From assembly GCA_001792895.1 (NCBI GenBank), contig MARA01000004.1, positions 1,612,001-1,676,000 on the forward strand: a stretch of DNA of 64,000 bases. Direction: 5' to 3'. Below the pieces are notes generated by a model. The model was not told the DNA's origin. It searched no databases and was given only the letters and a program-made list of their open reading frames with translations. The stretch's first letter is position 1. Every line of letters begins with the position of its first letter. Positions 48,038 through 58,498 of the stretch are shown piece after piece. This DNA comes from Lentinus brumalis (Eukaryota; Basidiomycota; Agaricomycetes; Polyporales; Polyporaceae). Position numbers and translations under genes: made by a program.

Positions 48038-48323
48038 TACTTGTATATCATATCATATCGGTTGGACATGTTGACTTGTTATACTAGGTGTATTGTTACG
48101 AATGTACAGTACTAGATCCGCTGCGAACCCGCTCTCTCGCTCGATATACACACGTTGCTCTCTCGTCCTACCTAAGCCGTCACAGAAGCCATGCTCAATT
48201 AGGCAGGTCCTGTCGGTCGACAGGGATGACGTCGCAAGTCCAGCATCGCGCTCTTCACACCAGCTCAGCTGCAGTGCATAAATAGGCGAGACTCGACATA
48301 GACTGGTTATCTTCTCTATCATC

Positions 48324-49543
48324 ATGTCGCCCATTCCATACGTTGGGAGCCGTACCATCCTCGCACCCTCCGTCAAAGCTCTCCTCTTCACTGGTCCTAC
48401 GTCGAAGCTGCATCTCGGGGGCGTAGAAGCTTACACGGAGGAACGGAGGCACCATACGGAAGTGCTCGGTTGGCACAATCTCTCGGACGACGCGCAGGCG
48501 AAGGCGTCGATTGACGCGGTCGAGTTCACCGCGGTCAGGACGAAGCACGGTACCATTCCCATCCGCGTGTTCTACCCTGAAAGTGGTAAGGAGAAGAAGC
48601 CCAAAGGCGAAGCAGGTGCCATAGTCTATATGCATGGAGGTACGTTCATAGCTGTGATAGAAGATCGTACGCTCATAGCACTTGAATATAGGCGGATACA
48701 CTGTTGGTGAGTGCACAATGCACGCAAAATTCAAGTGGTGTGACTATATGCGGGCAACAGGATGCATCGACGACTTCGAGCATGGCCTCCGAGTCCTGGC
48801 TGAGGCCTCGGGCTGCCAGGTGTATGCTGTTGAGTATCATCTTGCCCCGGAGTACCGCTATCCGACTCAGCTGGACGAGTATTCTGCCGTCGTCGACTGG
48901 GTCCAAGGCCCCGAAGGCAAGAAGCGCGGCGTACACCCTGATAGGGTTGCTGGCGGCGGAGACAGTGCCGGAGGGAACATGACCGCTGCCCTTGCCCTCA
49001 GCCGACGCGACAATGGACTTAAGAATATGGGTAGGTCGCTTCTGCTATATTCGCCTCTTTACTCATGCATTGCATACAGCCGCGCAACTACTTGTTTATC
49101 CTGAGGCGCGCCTCCCGTTCGACACGAAGGCCTGCTCAGAGAACAACACCGGTCTCTACCTCGAGGCGAACGGGATCTTCTCCTTCGCAGATCATTACCT
49201 CCCTCGTGGCGTTCCGCCTGCGACCCCATACGTGTATGCTTTCACTCACTTCCCTTCGTCGGTCTCTAACAACCCCATCGGCCTCAGGTCTCCTGGCATG
49301 CAACCCGTAAGCAGCTTAAGCGGACTGCCACCTGCCCTGGTATTCACCGCAGGCTTCGACCCTCTGCGAGATGTTGGTGTGGAGTATGCGAGCAAGCTGG
49401 AGGATGCGGGCAACGAAGTGTATTGGATGCACCACCCCAACCTCACTCACGGCTTCCTTCAATTCGGTCCTTGGAGCGACGAGTGTCTCACTGCGACTAA
49501 GGGCATGGGTATAGCACTCGGGAAGGCCTTGTACGCTGAGTGA
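48324..49543 (+). CDS. Alpha/beta hydrolase of the hormone-sensitive-lipase (HGGG) family
   Basis: Five exons: 48324-48639, 48692-48706 (15 nt), 48761-49030, 49080-49233 and 49288-49543. The second and first exons together rebuild the oxyanion-hole motif YMHGGGYTVG. Downstream are VYAVEYHLAPEYRYPTQ, the nucleophile elbow GGGDSAGGNMTAAL (catalytic Ser), FTAGFDPLRDVG (catalytic Asp) and HPNLTHGF (catalytic His). The triad is complete. The last intron is 54 nt and in frame; removing it restores PYVSPGM. Substrate unknown; fungal relatives are small-ester or secondary-metabolite esterases. No signal peptide is evident. Confidence 0.9.
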
Positions 49544-49664
49544 TCAAATGATTGTAACTCGGACAAGTAAAAACTACAGTTATGTTGGACGCTCGTCGCT
49601 ATTATCTTACTTGACTGAGTTGACCCTGTAACCATCCATGAACACGGTAGATGGAGGCAAAAAG

Positions 49665-49758
49665 CGTCACCTGAGCGATTCGAACACTCGCGGGCAAAGC
49701 CCAACCGCTGGCAGCTATTAATAGCAGGCGATCCCGTTAACCACTCCGGCAAAGTGAC
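49665..49758 (-). tRNA. tRNA-Ser(GCT) with a 12-nt intron
   Basis: Read on the minus strand, the acceptor stem GTCACTT pairs with AGGTGAC, with discriminator G at 49665. The D arm is GCCGGAGTGGTTAACGGG. The anticodon stem ATCGC pairs with GCGGT, and the anticodon is GCT at 49725-49723. A 12-nt intron (49721-49710) lies one base 3' of the anticodon, as required. A long variable arm (TTGGGCTTTGCCC) and T loop TTCGAAT follow, then T5 terminator at 49660-49656. The mature length is 82 nt. Confidence 0.95.
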
Positions 49759-49865
49759 TTGTGTTCAGAACTAATTCACATGTGTATGGCCTGGCCCCAG
49801 GAGACCGACCTCCAAAGCTACAATTACAAGTTCTCTTTGACCTCTTTTCCCTCCGACATTGCCCA

Positions 49866-51187
49866 TCAGGACTCCCCCAAGAAGCGCGTCATGTATGCAA
49901 TCAACTTGTCCACCTCCTCTTCGGTTATCGCATTGTATAGTGAGACGCGAATGCCTAGAACAATCATGAGCGATATTGAACGATGAGGATAACTCGAACG
50001 GCCAACCTCCTACGGATCTATTTAACTTCATGAGTTTCGGAACAACACAAAAGCGCATGCGGCGAGACTGACCTGTGACCCTTGAGACCCTTCATGCCTT
50101 CTTTCTCCGCGCCCTCCAGGAACTTCTTCTCTGCGCCATCGCCCAGAACCTCAAAGACGGCATTCATCCAGCTCTCCGAACCCTGCTGCACCTTCCGGCG
50201 GAACACGCCCTTCTGCTCTCCCTCATGGACGATCGCGTAGAGCTTCTGCGCCTTGCGCCTGTTCATCTCCTCGTAGTACGGCAACCCGCCATTCTCCTTC
50301 ATCCGTCGGACGACGAGGCCAGACATGTAGATCGGCAGGACCGCGGGCGTGTTGTACAGGCTGCCGGAGTCGGCGAGGATCTTGTACGAGAGGCTGAGAG
50401 GAACGGGCGTCGCCCCGAGCCGCGCCGCCGCGTCGACATCGACGATGCAGTCCTGGCGGACGATGAGGATCGTGAGCCCCGCGGGCCCGATGTTCTTCTG
50501 CGCGCCCGCGTAGATGACCGCGTGGTCCGCGAGGCGGGGGATCGGGCGGCACATGAACGACGACGAGTAGTCCGCGACGAGGGGCACGAGCGTGTCGCGC
50601 TTGAGGAGGTGGAACGGGAACGACGCGGGGCTCTGCGGGTCGTGCGAGAACTCGACGCCGTCCACGGTCTCGTTCTCGCAGTAGTAGATCAGCGCGGGGT
50701 CCTCCGAGAACGCGAACTCGGCGTGCGGGGGGATGTTGTCGTACGCCTTGCCGTCCTTCGAGTACACCCGCGAGTCGACGACGGTGCGCACCGTCGCGTG
50801 TCCCGCGGCGAGCCGGCGGGCCTCCTCCGCCGCCTTCTTGCTCCACGAACCGGTCACGACGTAGTCGAGGACGGTCTCCTCCGGGGTCGCCGTCGGGTGC
50901 AGCAGCCGGTGCCGCGCGAGGAGGTTGAGCACGACGGCGGAGAACTGGCCGGTGCCGCCACCCTGTGTGAACAGAATACGGTGCGTCGGGGGCACGTCGA
51001 GTTGCGTACGGATGTTTTGCTCGAACTCATCGAGGAACGCCTGGAACTCCTTCGAGCGGTGGGAGATCTCGGCGATTCCGATACCTGTCCCGTCGAAGTT
51101 GACGAGACCCTTTTGCGCCTCCTCGAGGACGGAGAGCGGCAACGCCGACGGTCCTGCGCCGAAGTTGATGACTCGCTCAGTGCTCAT
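49866..51187 (-). CDS. SER1: Phosphoserine aminotransferase
   Basis: PLP enzyme converting 3-phosphohydroxypyruvate to phosphoserine in serine synthesis. Three exons (51187-50073, 50017-50007, 49954-49866) give 404 aa. Landmarks are INFGAGPSALPLSVLEEAQK, ISHRSKEFQ, ILFTQGGGTGQFSAV, YVVTGSWSKKAAEEA, YYCENETVDGVEF, VADYSSSFMCRP, the PLP-lysine motif YAGAQKNIGPAGLTI and VGGIRVSLYNAITEEEVDKL. The middle exon is only 11 nt and restores RSVGGIR; without it the conserved C-terminal strand is lost. GC3 is very high, which produces a 377-codon open frame on the opposite strand. Confidence 0.97.
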
Positions 51188-52121
51188 CGTCGTTTATGTC
51201 GGCGATAGGAGGATGTCAAGCAGATAGACGATCGAGGTAGGTAGGATGAGATGAGGATAGTGGTGCGAGTCGTCAAGGTAAGGGTCCAGTGGAAGATGTG
51301 AGTCACGGCACCGCTGTAGTGCTGGGCTCATCTGTGGCGGCACTATATGCTGGTGCGAATAACTACGGCTGGATGCCACACCCTCCGCGGACCCAATATT
51401 CGAGGGTGCATTGAGAGGATGGTCAAGACTCGCATGCGGACCGGGGTGACACACGGTGGTAGCAAACGGACAACGTTTCTATACAGTGGCGGAACATCCG
51501 AATACATGAGTACATCGTGAGGTATCAGACATTAACGTGTAAAGCTCGTAACAGCAACAGCAACAGTAACAACATTGAGACTACTGGACAGCGGGAACGA
51601 TGACTGATAGACAGTACGAAAGCGTGAGACGCGGGAAGACGCGACATACGAGATGGATGAGAGGAGGAAGGAAGACGACTGTCGTCGCGATCGAATAGAA
51701 AGCAGGAAGGGAACCAAAGTAGATGAGACACTGCTCGAACGACAGATCAGAACAGCAGTAGATACACGCCACGAAGGCGGCGGTGGGAAGGGTGATTAAA
51801 GCATTGAGCAGATAAGTCCATCAGTACAGTAACAGAGGGACATCAGGAGACATCAACGTTCAGAGATGAGCAGATGGAGAGTGAGAGCTATGATGGGCGA
51901 TGGAAATGTGACAGAGATTCGTGGCGTCGCGGCCATAAGCTTGTATGCGGACGGGGGCTCTTGGGGCCAATAAACAGATGCGGTAAGTCGTCGGCGAATA
52001 CGTTATGCGGATGCAACTGAGCGAGATGACGGTGGATGTAGATGCGACAGTTGAAGCAGACTATGGGAGAGCAGTGGAAGAAGAGCCGAGGTGGGAATGG
52101 GGGATGGAAGACGCGCCAGGG
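51188..52121. other. Gap between SER1 and the unknown 231-aa gene
   Basis: Same-strand spacer of 0.93 kb: SER1 promoter plus 3' UTR of the upstream gene. A short CAACAG microsatellite lies near 51549-51568. No gene seen. Confidence 0.5.
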
Positions 52122-52918
52122 TCACAATGGCCTCGAGAGCTCCTCGGTATCGGATGGGAAGATCGGACGAAGACCCTGGAAAATGACCTCCGATGGGACG
52201 AATCGGTCTCGCGGGGGTGGTGTGTGGGGAAGCAGATCCGATTGTGAGAAGAACGCCCTCCGAGCGAAGGGGAACGGGACGAGACGCGAAGGCGCCTCGT
52301 CACTAATCACCGGCGATTGCGTCAAGGGGTCCTTGCGAAGGGAGGCCTTGCGGCGACGGACTGGCCCAGGGCCGCGTGATGGTGTTTGTTCTGCAATCGC
52401 GGTATCGAGAAGGGAGAGGTCGGCTATGTCCCATGGGTTGGAAGCGTCGGGCTCGATGGATAGTGCGGAGATCCAGGGGAGGTCATCGAGAGATGTGAGA
52501 GGGAGGGAAGTGGTATTGATACAACAGTCTGCTCGGGCGCAGTGGCGGTGACGAGCAGAACGGGATAAGTTACGAACGGCGCCCCTGCGCCTCTTGGTAG
52601 GGCTACACGGCGGCTTGGATAACTGCGCAAGTCAGGATCGGAGCGCACACGAAGCGCATATAGTGAGCTCACCTTACGAAGACCCGCGTCTTCCGGGAGA
52701 CGATATGGTGAGAGAAGCCGCGGAGGGCTAGGCATGGGCTGGGGCTGCGGAATGCACTGGAGGGACATGAGAGCGAGGCGGAGGTGGGTGTATGCGCGAC
52801 GACTCACGAAGAAAGTGTCGTCGGCGACAGCAGTGGGCAAGGGCTGTGTCCTCGCGGGGTTCCGGGCGTAGCGGAACGCGGGTGCGAGGTGCGGCTGGGG
52901 GGCTGAGATATGGACCAT
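52122..52918 (-). CDS. Unknown 231-aa Pro/Arg/Ser-rich protein
   Basis: Three exons with good GT-AG sites (52918-52808, 52756-52673, 52622-52122) join in frame to a 231-aa protein. It starts MVHISAPQPHLAPAFRYARN. It has a Pro-rich middle (PQPQPMPSPPRLLSPYRLP), a basic cluster (PTKRRRGAVRNLSRSARHRH) and an acidic/hydrophobic patch (LTSLDDLPWISALSIEPD, NPWDIADLSLLDTAIAEQ) that looks like a docking or activation segment. No known domain, signal peptide or membrane helix. It is probably a regulator-like disordered protein of basidiomycetes, but this is inference. Confidence 0.6.
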
Positions 52919-54443
52919 TGCGCCTGTCGGGGAGTGCAGAGAGCGCGGGTGGGGGCAGCGAATAATGATAGACAGGGACGAGGTTTAAATGGAGGGCCGG
53001 GGCAGAGGAGAGGACATGGCGCGGTGAGGGCCGAGAGGGAAGGACAATGGGGAGCAGAGGAGAGCGAGGGCCGCGAGATGGACGCGTCCCCTCCTATTTA
53101 GCCCATCTAACTCACTTGCCCCCATATCCGGCCGGCTCCGCTCCCCAGGGCCGCCCCTCCCATATCCGCCGTCCCTACGCGCCGCCCTGGCGAGACGCGC
53201 TCTTCCCTGCGTCCCTGCGGCCCACGCTCTCGCCACAGTCGACGTGAGCCAGTGCAGCGCTGCAGCTGCTTAGCACCCCAAACCCTGGGCCTCACCGCGC
53301 CGCGCCCCGCCCGACAAGTGACTCGCTGTCACGTCGCGCATGTCACGCAACGCGTCGCCGCGCGCCGGTGACTCAGCCACAACCGCGTCGCGTCCCAGAT
53401 TCACCGCGATGGCGACCAGATCTCCAGATGGACGCGGTTTCCAATCGCACCCGGAACAAATACACCTCCTCTCTTCCCAGAACATGACACTTGCGGTCAT
53501 TGTCTCCCATCCAAGGCAACCCACACACAAAAGAGCACGGCATACGTCGTCGCGTCCTCCATGCGGTGAAATTGCATCAGATGAATGTGTTTCCTTCACT
53601 GTCACTGCTTAGGGAAGGAAACTCCTCTCCTCTTGTCCCCACGGACTCGTTACAGCCCTAATGTGACGTCGACGAGGACAACATATGTCACAACTCCCGA
53701 GCCTGCGAATCACCATGGTCCATGCATCCTCAGACTGGTATACGCATTTGGTTCCGTCCATGCGACACATCTCAATCGAGATGCGGAACCAAATCGCTCC
53801 GAGTCCTCTGAATCTGATGTGATACGCGCGCTGCTGGCATACGAACTCATACGAAACGCATCGAGTCCTTGCCGATGCTTGTTCCGCACAGTCAACACAA
53901 CATCCGGATATTCGGATGCGTCTTCCTCGGCATGTCAAGGAGGCTCGCACCCGACTACGCCTGCAACAACGTAGCGTAAACTGCCGACCGAGGACTGCTC
54001 ACCTCTTCCCAATGGGCTGCCTTCTCCATTCTTCTCGCGAACCGGGTCAGCGGATGCATTGTCCTGCGTTCCCATCTCGCTCAGCTGAGGGACAGAGGGA
54101 GCCAGGTGTTCATCCACATGCCACGTCCGGGTACCTGGCTTGTCATATGCAGCTGGGCGGCCGCAGTGGCACCGTGCGTCGTTCTTTGGCTGAAATGGGA
54201 TTCAGCGCGCACTCACATTGACTCGAAGCGTAACCACATACCATATGCATACTTGGCTGTTTGCAGCCCTTTCAGGCGGTGTAGCACGCTTCCGCAGCTG
54301 CTTCCGCGCCGCTCGGCGTCTTCGGCGTCCGACGTCCCTGCCAAAGACGCGTTCTCTGCGTGACTGATCCCGAGGTTGAACCTGTATCTCAACGTCTCCA
54401 ATCGGCTCTCCGAGCAATCCTACGCTGTCATTTTCGTATCTGG
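52919..54443. other. 1.5-kb GC-rich divergent intergenic region
   Basis: Lies between the divergent unknown gene and HTD2. The first 400 bp are purine-rich then very GC-rich; the remainder has only short, unbiased frames (for example 53609-53950 minus and 54202-54546 minus) with no motif. No gene is supported. Confidence 0.4.
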
Positions 54444-55732
54444 ATGCTGCCACCGCCTGCTTCGCTGCTGTCCACCGCGGCTGTGCGTGGTAAGTCGTAT
54501 CCACCCTGCGCTTCCGCCCCTCTGGTGCAGTCGTCCTACTTTCCAATCGTGGCGAAAGCGGACCATCGTTGAATATCGGCGGTCATTAGCAGGTCTGCGC
54601 CGGTCTCTCACCACGCCTGTACCATCGCAACGCCGTCGTGGCGTCGCGCAGCGCATCTATTCCCGCCGCCACTATTCGTCGCCGCCTTCCCCCGCGCCGC
54701 ATCTGTCCGCTGCAAGCGTCGAGGCTCTCGACCGCTGGATCAACACTGAGACACAGCTTGCCTTCAGCGACACCCTGCGGCCAGAACACCTCGCGGACCT
54801 CTACGTAACGCTTCCCACGCGGGACGGTTCCAGACACCCGTACGAGTACTCGCCCCCTCGGGAGGGCGAACCGCTGGGCTACGGCCACCATTTGGTGTTC
54901 TTCCATCCTCGAAACGCAGAGAAGGCGCTGCGCTCGGATGGAACGGATGCCGACTTTTGCCCCCCGGAGCCATTCACCCGCCGTATGTGGGCTGGAGGCC
55001 GTATGGTATGGAAGCGGCCGCTGTGCGTCGGAGACAGAACGGCGGCCGTCTCCACCATTAGTGCCATAGACAAGAAGGGGTTCGAGCCAGGTGCGGGCAT
55101 GCCCATGGTGTTCGTGAAGCAGAAGCTGGAATACAGGAGACTCGGCGGCGACGAGGTCTGCATTGAGGAGGAGCGGTCTCACGTATACCTCGCGACGGCG
55201 GGCCATCGGCGGGGTCCGAAGGAAGGTGAGCATCGGGGTGATCCAATGGCCGAAGACCGGGAAGAGAGCGGCGTGAGACTGACTCTCGTCCATGTAGTGA
55301 AGGGCCTTCCTCGCCCGGATTTCACCTTCGACTACCTCCCTACCCCCACGACGCTGTTCCGATTCTCTGCACTCACCTTCAACGGGCATTACATCCACCT
55401 GGACAAGGAATATGCGCAGAAGTCAGAGGGGTATCCAGGTGCATCCAGTACACTCACCTATCAAGCTAGGGCTTGAGATGCTGATGTTGGTTACAGAGAG
55501 GCTCGTCCACGGTCCCCTCACAGCGCTCATGCTGCTCGACACCACCGCGCTCCACTTGCCAGGATCGTCATTCGACAATTTCGAGTACCGCGCCATAAAC
55601 CCCATCGTCGTCAATCGGCCAGTTAGGATATGCGGTGCGCAAGAAGACAAGGACACGATACGAGTGTGGGCGGAGGAGACCGAGAGCAACGTCGTCGGCA
55701 TGACAGGGATAATCACTTTGACCCATGCTTGA
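54444..55732 (+). CDS. HTD2: Mitochondrial 3-hydroxyacyl-thioester dehydratase (hot-dog fold)
   Basis: Htd2 is the dehydratase of mitochondrial type II fatty-acid synthesis, needed for lipoic acid. Three exons (54444-54489, 54593-55438, 55497-55732) give 375 aa. The first exon and start of the second encode a classic mitochondrial presequence (MLPPPASLLSTAAVRGLRRS, then RIYSRRHYSS). Hot-dog landmarks are FRFSALTFNGHYIHLDKEYA, EGYPERLVHGPLTALMLL and FEYRAINPIVVNRPVRI. The His in the first block and the GPL motif mark the R-hydratase-like active site. The ATG at 54444 was chosen because no ATG exists in frame in the big exon before the domain. Confidence 0.9.
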
Positions 55733-56117
55733 ACATAAGTTCTTTGCATAAGCATACGTTGGAGACAATGAATGTACAATCCCGACGTTACCAGCTTTGG
55801 CGTGCTTGCAAGGGTCATGTAAGTAGCGGAAGCCGCAGGGCGCGTTAGGCGAACAGTACTTGCGGAATCAGAACGCATCGCGTTGCCAGCCACAGACGCG
55901 ACAGGCGCCTACACGCTACGCGTGAGGTCAGTAAACAGACGCGTCGAGCACGTGACCTTGTTGATCCCTTTAAAGGCATTCACGCGAGACGGTCGTCCGT
56001 CCACCACTCTTTCCTCCCTCCCACCACCTCCCATTCCTACTCGCCACTCATCCAAGGTCAGTAAGAGTTTGAGTCAGTGATGTACAAGTACTAACAAGAA
56101 CGCGCAGTCTATTCCAA
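55733..56117 (+). promoter_or_regulatory. Histone H2B promoter region with E-box and TATA-like box
   Basis: A CACGTG palindrome lies at 55949-55954 and a TTTAAA box at 55969-55974, about 145 nt before the H2B ATG. A GTCAGT-type donor near 56055 and the CAG at 56105-56107, just before the ATG, suggest a short leader intron. No divergent histone gene is present on the other side. Confidence 0.5.
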
Positions 56118-56734
56118 ATGGCCCCCAAGGTATGCCACGCTGGTCCCAGCCACATGTCTGAATTCAAGTACTCAAACGCGTATCATAGCCCGCTTCCTCC
56201 GCTTCCAAGGCTCCGGCCTCCACCACTGCCTCGAAGGCACCCGTTAAGGCTGAGGCCAAGGGCAAGAAGGCCACCGCCTCTAAGTCGACCGCCGCGACTG
56301 GCGCTGACGGTGAGAAGAAGAAGCGCAGGAAGGTCCGTAAGGAGACCTGGAGCACATACGTGTACAAGGGTACGTTCAACGAGTTGTATCTTGGATGGGG
56401 GCACAGGTTGAACGCGTTTGACGCGTCGCAGTCCTCAAGCAGGTCCACCCCGACACCGGTATCTCGAACAAGGCGATGGCCATCCTCAACTCCTTCGTCA
56501 ACGACATCTTCGAGCGCATCGCGACGGAGGCCTCGAGTGAGTATCTCGCCTTGCTGACCATCACACCCCCTTACCGTGTTGTCTGCAGAGCTCTCGACAT
56601 ACTCGAAGAAGTCGACTATCTCCTCGCGCGAGATCCAGACAGCTGTCCGTCTCATCCTCCCGGGTGAGCTGGCCAAGCACGCCATTTCTGAGGGTACGAA
56701 GTCCGTCACGAAGTTCTCTTCGAGCCAGAAGTAA
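56118..56734 (+). CDS. HTB1: Histone H2B
   Basis: Core nucleosome histone, 147 aa, four exons: 56118-56129 (encoding only MAPK), 56190-56370, 56432-56536 and 56589-56734. The Lys/Ala-rich tail is followed by [80 protein letters not shown] and [14 protein letters not shown], including the conserved ubiquitination lysine in the AVTKF/SVTKF motif. Intron-rich histone genes are normal in basidiomycetes. Confidence 0.98.
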
Positions 56735-56911
56735 GACACATTTTGGGACTGCGTATGGATCGTTGCATATTCTACACTTGTATTACATAGCTTTGTCGTC
56801 GTAATCTGTTGCATGCTATCTTGGGATATATATGGCTTGTATACATGACACGCAGATGTGATAAATGGAACGTCGCAATACTCGAGTTGCATGGCAAGGT
56901 CAGTGGCTTGT

Positions 56912-58350
56912 CTAGAAACCTGTGGCGCCGTCAGCGATGGACGGACTGAGTTCGCATATTTGCGCCCACTCACCATACTTGTTCCCCGCCTCCTTGCGAT
57001 TGCGTCTGCCCTGCGCAATCTTCTCCTCCAACGACTCCCTGTTCTGATATGCTTCCGTGAGCAGAGTCGAAAGCTGATGTCGCGTCTTTGCCCTTCCACC
57101 CAACGCCGCGCCCTGTTATGAATGAGTATCTGGGGGTGAAATGACAGAATGGTATAATCACCTTGATATTCATCTTGGGAGCGTCAGGAACCTCCGCAGC
57201 GGCAGTCGTGAGGGCCTTCCTCTCCTCGCGTTCCTGAATCTCCCGCTTCGCCTTCTCCATCACCTTGAGCGCGTTCACCTCCGCTGCCTCCTCTTCTGCG
57301 CCCTCGAAGCCCTTCACGGTGCCCTTCTCCAGCGCCCTGACGTGAGCATCGTACTCCTTCTTCCACTTGTCGTAGAACTTCTTGTAGTACTCAGGTTCGT
57401 AGGCAGCCCACTGGCCAGAAGGTAGGAGGTAGTATCCAGGATACGGGTCTGTTGGCGTAGGCTCGGGAGGAACGAAATCATCAACCCTTGGGGCAGCAGT
57501 GAAGGAAGGGAGTCCGGGGAAGGCTGTGACAGGCGGCGCGGAGGAGATGGATGGCACCTTCGAGGTACTTGCCTGTGAGGACGACGATGACAAGGAACCT
57601 GAAAGTCCGAGTCCAGGTCAGCGGCAAGTGTGGACGAATGGTAGGCAACTTACTGAGCCCCAAGAAATCTACTGCCGGTGCAGACGACACAGCTGGCCGT
57701 GTGATGGGAGCGGAGTGCTTCTCCTCTACAGAGACGTTCGCCTTGCCTCGGCGGACCGACGTTGGCATGAAGGGTAGAGACGGCTTCTCCTCTGTCGTCT
57801 GTTCGAGGATGGCCGTGTGTGTGGAGTCCAGGGTATCCGCGTGCTCTCCGTCGTCGTCCTCTTCCGCGTCTTCCACTGTTGTCGCTCTCGCCGAGTGACT
57901 CGGAGCGGTCTTGAACACCAGGCCGGGTCCCCGACCACCACCCAAGACCCTCTCCGGAGCAGGCGCAACAGGGGCCTTGTTCTTCGGAGCTGGCAGCATA
58001 GACAATAGGGCAGACGCACCCGCCCCAGACTCCAAGCGAGGCTTCTTCGCAGCGGGCCGTTCGTCAGGGTCTGACACGTCGCCGTCCGTCTGCTTCGGAA
58101 GAGATGGCAGACCAATGGCAATCTTCTTGGGTCTCTTGGCTTTTGGCTGTGGTAAGGACAGACCAGAGCTCGCCTTGGATGAGGAAGCAGACGCATTCGC
58201 GGGCGGTGGCAGGGAGAATGTGGACTTCTTGGTCGGAGCAGGCAGCTTAGCAGTCGTAGAAGTGCTTGTAGAAGCAGACGGGTTCTGTGCAGTAGTCTCG
58301 ACGTCGCTGCCATTGTCGCTGTCGCTGCCGTAGTCCTCGATGCCGAGCAT
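56912..58350 (-). CDS. PRCC-domain protein (splicing-associated)
   Basis: Four exons (58350-57654, 57598-57162, 57112-56974, 56919-56912) give 426 aa. The N-terminal half is disordered and Pro/Ser/Lys-rich (MLGIEDYGSDSDNGSD, PKKIAIGLPSLPK). The C-terminal PRCC domain reads YYLLPSGQWAAYEPEYYKKF, GGRAKTRHQLSTLLTEAYQN and EKIAQGRRNRKEAGNKYGF. The final 8-nt exon supplies only the last Gly, Phe and stop, exactly the conserved KYGF end of the family. Animal PRCC associates with pre-mRNA splicing factors and MAD2B; fungal function is inferred to be splicing-related. Divergent from NUP133 across 148 bp. Confidence 0.9.
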
Positions 58351-58498
58351 GGCGATGATGAGAGTCAGTGGGTAGGTGGTTCGGCAGATGCCGAGCATGT
58401 TCAGGACGCGTTGTGGTGACGCGCTTCGGGCGGACTCTTGTTCTCCGTTGAAGTCTTCAAGCCCTTGCTTGCTGGTGGCGCGCTCGCACACGACGACT

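Noticed and set aside
50075..51208. 377-codon plus-strand open frame
   Set aside because: Mirror of the SER1 main exon; Arg/Leu/Glu/Val-rich and without any fold motif.
53609..54546. Small open frames as candidate genes in the HTD2 upstream region
   Set aside because: None has a motif or consistent splice structure, and composition is random.
54586..55398. 270-codon minus-strand open frame
   Set aside because: Antisense of the HTD2 main exon, which has the conserved hot-dog motifs on the other strand.
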